From contig JAKBCR010000018.1 of NCBI GenBank assembly GCA_021807675.1, positions 1 through 37,101 of the forward strand: 37,101 nt of DNA. Reading direction: 5' to 3'. The DNA is from Pseudomonadota bacterium (lineage in GTDB: Bacteria > Pseudomonadota > Gammaproteobacteria > Steroidobacterales > Steroidobacteraceae). The position numbers were made by a program, and so were the translations under genes. Shown in pieces: positions 32,450 through 37,101 of the stretch (the first letter of the stretch is position 1; every line of letters begins with the position of its first letter). The notes beneath the pieces are model-generated. The model saw only the letters and a program-made list of their open reading frames with translations. It was not told where the DNA came from and searched no databases.

Positions 32450-33846
32450 CGTTTCCTCGGTAGTGAGGTGGCCGGCAACAGCGCGCCGGGCATCGGGTCA
32501 TCCAGCGTCTCCGCCCGCGCGACCGGCAGGAAGGCGATGACACACAGCCGCTCCTGCTCGCCCGGCAGCGCAACCGCGGTGCTCGTCACTTGAAAGACGC
32601 GCGGCAGGATGCGTACGTGCATCTTGCGCCGGCCGGTCAATCCGGGCTCCCACCAGCGCGGGGCGGTCTCGGGCAGCGTGAGCAGTGTCGAGACATCGGC
32701 CCCGAGGCGGGTCGCGGAGAAGAGCGCGAGCGCCGGCCTGTTGAAGGCGAGGACCCGATCCTGGAAGTCGGCGACCAGGATGGCCTGCTCCGCTACATCG
32801 AGGGCGGCTCGGACGGCAAATGCCTCCGTCATCGCCTCGATGAGGATGAGAGCCAGACGCTTGCCTTTGTAAGGGATGTGCTGCACCCGGATGCGCGCGA
32901 GGACGAGCTCGGTGCCGCGACGCAAGATGACGTGATCCGCCCGGCCGCCCGTCCCGCTCACGAGCTCCTCGACGATTTCCGGATAGGAGAAGTGGATTGC
33001 CTCCGTGAGCTTGCGGCCGACGGCAGGCGTGCCCTCGGCGGAAACATCCGCGAGTTCGGCGCTCTCGGACACGACCTGGTACGTGCGGGCATCGATCAGC
33101 ACGGCCGGCAGCGGCAGCTCCTCGATGACGCTCGCCCAGAGCTGCTGACCCCGCTCAGCTTCCGCGCGGGCGACAATGAGATCCGCGTGGAGTCTGTCGA
33201 AGATAGTGCCGAGGTATTCGCCGGCGAAGGCGCACGAGACCATCAGGACGGCGAATCCCTCGAGCAGGACGAGGTAGTAGCCGGGCGGCGCATAGAAGCC
33301 GGGGAAGGGCTCGCTCCCGGTGCTCGCGCCGCCCGAAAGACGAGCGAGCCACGCGGCTTGCGGTGCGAGACCGCTCGCGAACCAACGCAGCTCCGGTGAC
33401 TCGATCAGGGCGGCGGCCGACACCGCGAGGATGGCCAGCAGGGCGATGAGGTAGGGCTGCCAGCGCGAGAGAAAAATCGCGCCGGTGACCGGCAGCACGA
33501 ACACGACGAGGAAAGCCGGGTTGTGAACGCCGCCCGCGTAATGCCAGATGAGCGCGACGATGAGGACACCCAGGGCGTGGAGGATCTCGAGCGCGCGCTT
33601 GCGCCCGCGGTGGATGCCCGGCGCCGGCGCCGTGAGCAGGGTGAAGCCGACATGAATCGCCGCCAGCGCGAGCAGCCCCAGCAGCGCGGCGCCGACGCGT
33701 ATATCGAACGAGCTCACGAACCAGGGGAGGCCCGCGGCAAAGAGGATGGCGAAGATCGTGAGCAGCCACAGGTCATCGAGCAGATGCACGCGCGGATCAT
33801 TCCACGTGGGCAGAGGAAGAAGCTGGGTGCTGTCGAGAGCCTTCAT
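32446..33846 (-). CDS. Six-TM membrane protein with PAS-like domains
   Basis: The 466-residue protein has hydrophobic helices near 28-48, 52-74, 87-105, 108-127, 130-150 and 193-215. Two PAS-like segments follow (about 235-335, ELPLPAVLIDARTYQVVSES; about 345-445, VAEQAILVADFQDRVLAFNR). There is no kinase, GGDEF or HTH output domain, so it may signal through partners such as the downstream EAL protein. The layout resembles the sensory half of histidine kinases (compare PilS/NtrY-like). It overlaps the next gene by ATGA. Confidence 0.7.
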   Translation of the reverse strand: MKALDSTQLLPLPTWNDPRVHLLDDLWLLTIFAILFAAGLPWFVSSFDIRVGAALLGLLALAAIHVGFTLLTAPAPGIHRGRKRALEILHALGVLIVALIWHYAGGVHNPAFLVVFVLPVTGAIFLSRWQPYLIALLAILAVSAAALIESPELRWFASGLAPQAAWLARLSGGASTGSEPFPGFYAPPGYYLVLLEGFAVLMVSCAFAGEYLGTIFDRLHADLIVARAEAERGQQLWASVIEELPLPAVLIDARTYQVVSESAELADVSAEGTPAVGRKLTEAIHFSYPEIVEELVSGTGGRADHVILRRGTELVLARIRVQHIPYKGKRLALILIEAMTEAFAVRAALDVAEQAILVADFQDRVLAFNRPALALFSATRLGADVSTLLTLPETAPRWWEPGLTGRRKMHVRILPRVFQVTSTAVALPGEQERLCVIAFLPVARAETLDDPMPGALLPATSLPRKR

Positions 33847-33862
33847 TCCGTGCTCGTTGCCA

Positions 33863-35098
33863 TCAAGAGCGGCCGTGCGCGCGCGCCGTACCGGTCGCGG
33901 CTGGCGGCCCGAAGGAGTTGTGATCGAGGAACGGAGCGCTCACCACCTTGCGCCCGTCGGGACCGTCGAAGTCTTCCACGCGCAGCGCGAGGGCATGCGG
34001 TTGCAGGACGTGGTTGCGCCTCAGGATGGGGGCATCACCCATGACATCGATGCCGTCGTACCGCGGCTCTATGATGACGTTGTCCACGGCCGTGCTTGGA
34101 TCGCGGGCATCCCCGAGGACGAATGCCATGCCGTAGGCACAGTCGTACAGACGATTGGCGCGCACGAGCGTGGCGCTCGATCCGCGCACCATGATGCCGT
34201 ACTCGGCGAGTCCATTGAGCTCGTTGTGCTCGATCACCGCGGCGTGCGCGCCTTCGGCCAGGATGCCCATGCCCGAGCCGCCATTTACCCGATTGTCACG
34301 AACGACGGCGCCTCCGCCCACCAGATCGACGGCCGCGGCTTGGGAGCCGGTGATCTGATTCTGCTCGATCAGGATGTTGATGTTGCCGGCGACGATTCCG
34401 CTGTGATCGCGATCGAACCGGTTGTCTCGCACGTCGATCGCCTCCGAGCGCAAGTCGGTCTGGCCGCGGACGGCCCAGAGGCCGGCTTGCGTCTCGCCCG
34501 AGAACCGGTTCGCGGAGACCGTGGTGTCGGGGCTCGAGGCCGAGAAGCGCACGCCGATGCGATCGGCGATGAAGCGGTTGCCTTCGAGTAGCAGATCGTG
34601 CGCGTTTCCGGCGACGTCCACTCCAACATCGCAGTTGCGGAGCGTCGAGCTCTGGAGGCTGAAGTGGACCGCTCGCACCAGAATGGCGGCGCCCCGGCAG
34701 TTGCGGATGGCGAGGCCCTCGAGCGAGACGTTCGGCGCCGCCACGTCGAGGACCGGACCGCCGTTCAGGCCGCGAGCATCGATCTCGCTTGCGCCCGGGT
34801 GGGCCACGATGCGGACCCCGTGCGAGTTGACGATCGGGGGCAGAGCGGTCGTGAGTGAGATCTTCGGCACATGCAGCGAGATGCGAGCCGGCCCGGGGGC
34901 AGTCGCGACGACGAAGAGCGCTTCGCGCAGGGTGCCGGGGCCGCGGTCGGCGCCATTCGTGACTCTCACGGTGATGGTGTTGGAGAGTGACTCTTGACCC
35001 GAGCGCTGGGCGGCCTCGTACCACCAGCCGGTGACGATCAGCGCCGCGACGCCGATGAATACGGCAATCGAGAGGGTCGAGCGGCGACTCAGGCGCAC
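33863..35098 (-). CDS. Membrane-anchored right-handed parallel beta-helix protein
   Basis: The protein is 411 residues from GTG 35098. One N-terminal TM helix (about 9-27) is followed by LSNTITVRVTNGADRGPGTLREAL, the classical entry strand of pectate-lyase-like and autotransporter-like beta helices. Repeated coils of N-x-F/I-x...G-I/V follow (LEGNRFIADRIGVRF, VSANRFSGETQAGLW, VRDNRFDRDHSGIVAG, IEQNQITGS, VRDNRVNGGSGMGIL, IEHNELNGLAEYGIMV). Such folds bind, epimerise or cleave polysaccharides (AlgG and NosD types). Catalytic residues cannot be assigned. It starts 2 bp after the methyltransferase stop. Confidence 0.8.
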   Translation of the reverse strand: MRLSRRSTLSIAVFIGVAALIVTGWWYEAAQRSGQESLSNTITVRVTNGADRGPGTLREALFVVATAPGPARISLHVPKISLTTALPPIVNSHGVRIVAHPGASEIDARGLNGGPVLDVAAPNVSLEGLAIRNCRGAAILVRAVHFSLQSSTLRNCDVGVDVAGNAHDLLLEGNRFIADRIGVRFSASSPDTTVSANRFSGETQAGLWAVRGQTDLRSEAIDVRDNRFDRDHSGIVAGNINILIEQNQITGSQAAAVDLVGGGAVVRDNRVNGGSGMGILAEGAHAAVIEHNELNGLAEYGIMVRGSSATLVRANRLYDCAYGMAFVLGDARDPSTAVDNVIIEPRYDGIDVMGDAPILRRNHVLQPHALALRVEDFDGPDGRKVVSAPFLDHNSFGPPAATGTARAHGRS

Positions 35099-35100
35099 AG

Positions 35101-35913
35101 TCAGTCTCCCGGGTCATGCTGCAGGATGAACACCGCATGCCAGGAGCGCTCGGTCAATCGCCGCCCGAGGAGTGCGTCGAGGGGCGCCGAGAGAGCTGTC
35201 GCCAGGGCGAGGGCGATCACGCGCAGGGGAGGCGGGAGGCGTGGCAGATGGGGCAGGAGCCACATCCTGAATGGTGCCGGGTCCACGCCGCAGAGCGCTC
35301 GGACCCGAAACCCGCATTCGCGGAAGAGTCTGAGGTAGAAGGCGCGGTGTCGTGCCGTGAATACGGAGGTGTTGCAACGGCTGGAGAAGCGCGCAGGCGC
35401 CGCCTCCAGGATGACGAGGCGGCCCTGTGGAGCGAGATGCAGGGCCATGCGCTTCAGCGCCGAGCGCAGAGCGCCGACCTCGAGCATGTGCTGAAGCACC
35501 GTGACACAGAGGATCATTTCGAAAGATCCGGCAATCTCCAGGGCTGCCGAGTCCTGTACGATGAAGCGGCACCGGCTCGCGAGCCCGCTGGCGGCCGCCC
35601 TGCGCTCGGCCTCGGCAACCATGGTGGGACTCAGGTCGATGCCGACGACGTCGGCGCCACGGGATGCGAGCAGGCGGCTCCAGCGGCCGACGCCACAGCC
35701 TACGTCCAGGACGCGCATGCCGGCGGAGACTTTCAGCCAGCGCTCCAGCGCGCGCCGCTGGCAGAAGTGAATCAGCCTGTTGTAGAAGCTCGGCATCCCG
35801 TAAGAGCAGACCGCGGCGAGACCGTCGCCTTGGACGGCAAAGCGCCGGGCGCGAGCTTCCCAATACTCGGCGGGCCTGTAGCGGGACGGTGCGGAAGCTG
35901 CACCAGCGCTCAT
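35101..35913 (-). CDS. SAM-dependent class I methyltransferase
   Basis: ATG 35913, overlapping the glycosyltransferase stop by ATGA, gives 270 residues. Motif I is VLDVGCGVGRWSRLLA (about 68-83), followed by DVVGIDLSPTMVAEAERRA, IVQDSAALEI, and the post-motif LHLAPQGRLVILEAAP. It is a UbiE/Methyltransf_11-type fold; the substrate may be a sugar or lipid intermediate given the neighbours. The frame is open far upstream inside the glycosyltransferase gene, but that part is a shadow. Confidence 0.85.
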   Translation of the reverse strand: MSAGAASAPSRYRPAEYWEARARRFAVQGDGLAAVCSYGMPSFYNRLIHFCQRRALERWLKVSAGMRVLDVGCGVGRWSRLLASRGADVVGIDLSPTMVAEAERRAAASGLASRCRFIVQDSAALEIAGSFEMILCVTVLQHMLEVGALRSALKRMALHLAPQGRLVILEAAPARFSSRCNTSVFTARHRAFYLRLFRECGFRVRALCGVDPAPFRMWLLPHLPRLPPPLRVIALALATALSAPLDALLGRRLTERSWHAVFILQHDPGD

Positions 35914-37079
35914 CTCACCCTCCTCGTCACGAGCGCGTGCACGCCCTGCGGCTCGCGAGGCTCCGTCACCTCCGACTCGTAGTGATCGCGATAGAGACGC
36001 CGGCCGGTGAGCTTGAGCGCGATCCAGTTCGCATATCCCACCGTCATGGGGGCGATGTGGAACAGGGCGTAGAAGAGATAGAGCGGCACGATCGGCGCGG
36101 CGTACGCCCGCTCGCTCTTTGGCACCACCGTGAAGAGCGCCACCGCACCCAGGACGAGATAGCTTCCTACCGCCGCCATGAAATACGCGGGATTCGTCCA
36201 GGTGTGAATCTGCGGCTGCCAATGCGCGAAAAAGAGATCCTCGATGCCGCGCAGGAAGCTGGCGAGCAGCAGCAGCGCGCTCACGGCCTTGAGGAGGTGA
36301 AGGCCGATCGTGAGGCCTCCCACGTAGAGCAGGTAGTGGTACAGAGCGAACGGAGTACGTTTCGCGATTCGCCACACCGCTCCGAGGCGCTCGATGTAGA
36401 CCTTGAGCAGACCGTGGTACCAGCCCACTCTCTGCGAGAACCACCGCGGCACGGAGCCCGGACCCTCGGTGCCCACGACGAGCCGGCCGTCATAGTAGAT
36501 GCGCTCGCCGTGATCGAGGAGGATCACGGCGTTCTCGAAGTCTTCCGCGTACACCGACAGCGAGTGCTCCCTCAATGCCCGGGCGAGGGCATCGCGGCGG
36601 TAGAGGGAGACGCCGGAGGTGATGCTGTAGTCCGCCAGGCTCTGGCGTCCCGCCCGGAATGCGAGCGCGTACTCGAAGGACTGGAAGCGTGCGAGAAAGC
36701 CATCGGGCTCGATCCTGACGCGAGGGCAGGCCGCCGCGGCTCCCGACTGTTGGAACTCACTGATGAACTGCTCGAGATCGATCTCGCTTCCGGCCCCTGG
36801 CGGCAGGATCCGGATGTCCGGGTCGATGACGAGAACGGTCTCGATGTACTCCGGCAGCGTCTCGAGCAGGCGCCGCAGCGCCGCGGGCTTGCGTCGATTG
36901 ATGCCGTCATCGAAGCAGCGCCAGCCGGCCTGACGCAGTCGCAGCAGGGTGTGGTCGGTGGAGCCGTCGCTGATGAGCCACATCCGCTCCCGGTAGGGCG
37001 TGTAGGCGGCCACGAACTCCTCGATGTGCGCCTCGAGATTGAAGACCGAGGCGATGATGGCGTAGGGCTCGACGGGCAC
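35910..37079 (-). CDS. Family 2 glycosyltransferase with C-terminal membrane helices
   Basis: From GTG 37079 the product is 389 residues. The GT-A catalytic domain has DGSTD (38-42), DPD (86-88), the acceptor-site E179-D180 (EDFENA) and a Q216-RVGW motif, a processive-type QxxRW variant. It is followed by three to four TM helices (about 255-285, 300-325, 335-355). This is the layout of membrane synthases for exopolysaccharides. The frame stays open upstream to the window edge (37101), so the true start may lie outside and the gene may be partial here. Confidence 0.85.
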   Translation of the reverse strand: MPVEPYAIIASVFNLEAHIEEFVAAYTPYRERMWLISDGSTDHTLLRLRQAGWRCFDDGINRRKPAALRRLLETLPEYIETVLVIDPDIRILPPGAGSEIDLEQFISEFQQSGAAAACPRVRIEPDGFLARFQSFEYALAFRAGRQSLADYSITSGVSLYRRDALARALREHSLSVYAEDFENAVILLDHGERIYYDGRLVVGTEGPGSVPRWFSQRVGWYHGLLKVYIERLGAVWRIAKRTPFALYHYLLYVGGLTIGLHLLKAVSALLLLASFLRGIEDLFFAHWQPQIHTWTNPAYFMAAVGSYLVLGAVALFTVVPKSERAYAAPIVPLYLFYALFHIAPMTVGYANWIALKLTGRRLYRDHYESEVTEPREPQGVHALVTRRVR

Positions 37080-37101
37080 GACGGGCAGCGCGCCGGCCGG
37101 C

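Noticed and set aside
35101-36444. 447-codon frame as a longer methyltransferase
   Set aside because: The N-terminal 177 codons are antiparallel-frame shadow of the glycosyltransferase; ATG 35913 with an ATGA overlap is the credible start.

Overview
The window looks like chromosomal DNA of a high-GC gammaproteobacterium. The ruvC-ruvA-ruvB-ybgC-tolQRAB-pal-cpoB-queE-queC-tRNA-Lys order is classical gammaproteobacterial synteny. The SucA-SucB-Lpd cluster, the RelA-type (EXDD) ppGpp synthetase and the TonB-receptor fragment fit a Steroidobacterales/Nevskiales/Xanthomonadales-like lineage, but the genus cannot be read from the sequence alone. Layout: (1) 1-7.4 kb is a mixed accessory stretch with a fatty-acid-hydroxylase-type membrane protein, a prohibitin-like SPFH protein, a secreted HNH-like protein, a wrecked S10 serine-carboxypeptidase pseudogene, a di-heme cytochrome c peroxidase, a BON/SRPBCC membrane-associated protein and two small stress/membrane proteins. 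Two copies of a three-hairpin repeat with compensatory base changes lie at 4.88-5.17 kb. (2) 7.4-13.0 kb is the 2-oxoglutarate dehydrogenase operon sucA-sucB-lpd, converging on relA (13.1-15.2 kb). (3) 15.3-24.9 kb is a long co-directional housekeeping block: a yebC with a replaced N-terminal domain, Holliday-junction resolution (ruvCAB), the Tol-Pal envelope system and queuosine precursor synthesis (queE, queC). (4) 25.1-28.2 kb is an integrated element in the 3' end of tRNA-Lys(UUU), bounded by perfect 51-bp att repeats. It carries a truncated integrase, candidate arm-type sites at both ends, a relic toxin-antitoxin locus, a DUF6933-like gene and a compact three-gene set: winged-HTH/MNT nucleotidyltransferase, HEPN-like protein, HigA-like Xre protein. 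A perfect palindrome overlaps the first start codon of that set. A second integrase remnant directly after attR and a TonB-receptor fragment show that the site has been used repeatedly. (5) 29.2-37.1 kb is a tightly packed minus-strand operon: family-2 glycosyltransferase, SAM methyltransferase, parallel beta-helix protein, six-TM PAS protein, outer-membrane beta-barrel protein, and a sensor protein with degenerate GGDEF plus intact-looking EAL. Four of its junctions are ATGA overlaps or gaps under 20 bp. It reads as a c-di-GMP-linked envelope glycan or exopolysaccharide system; the product is unknown. The most interesting candidates are the tripartite MNT/HEPN/HigA module with its palindromic operator, the structured repeat pair, and the glycosyltransferase-to-EAL operon.
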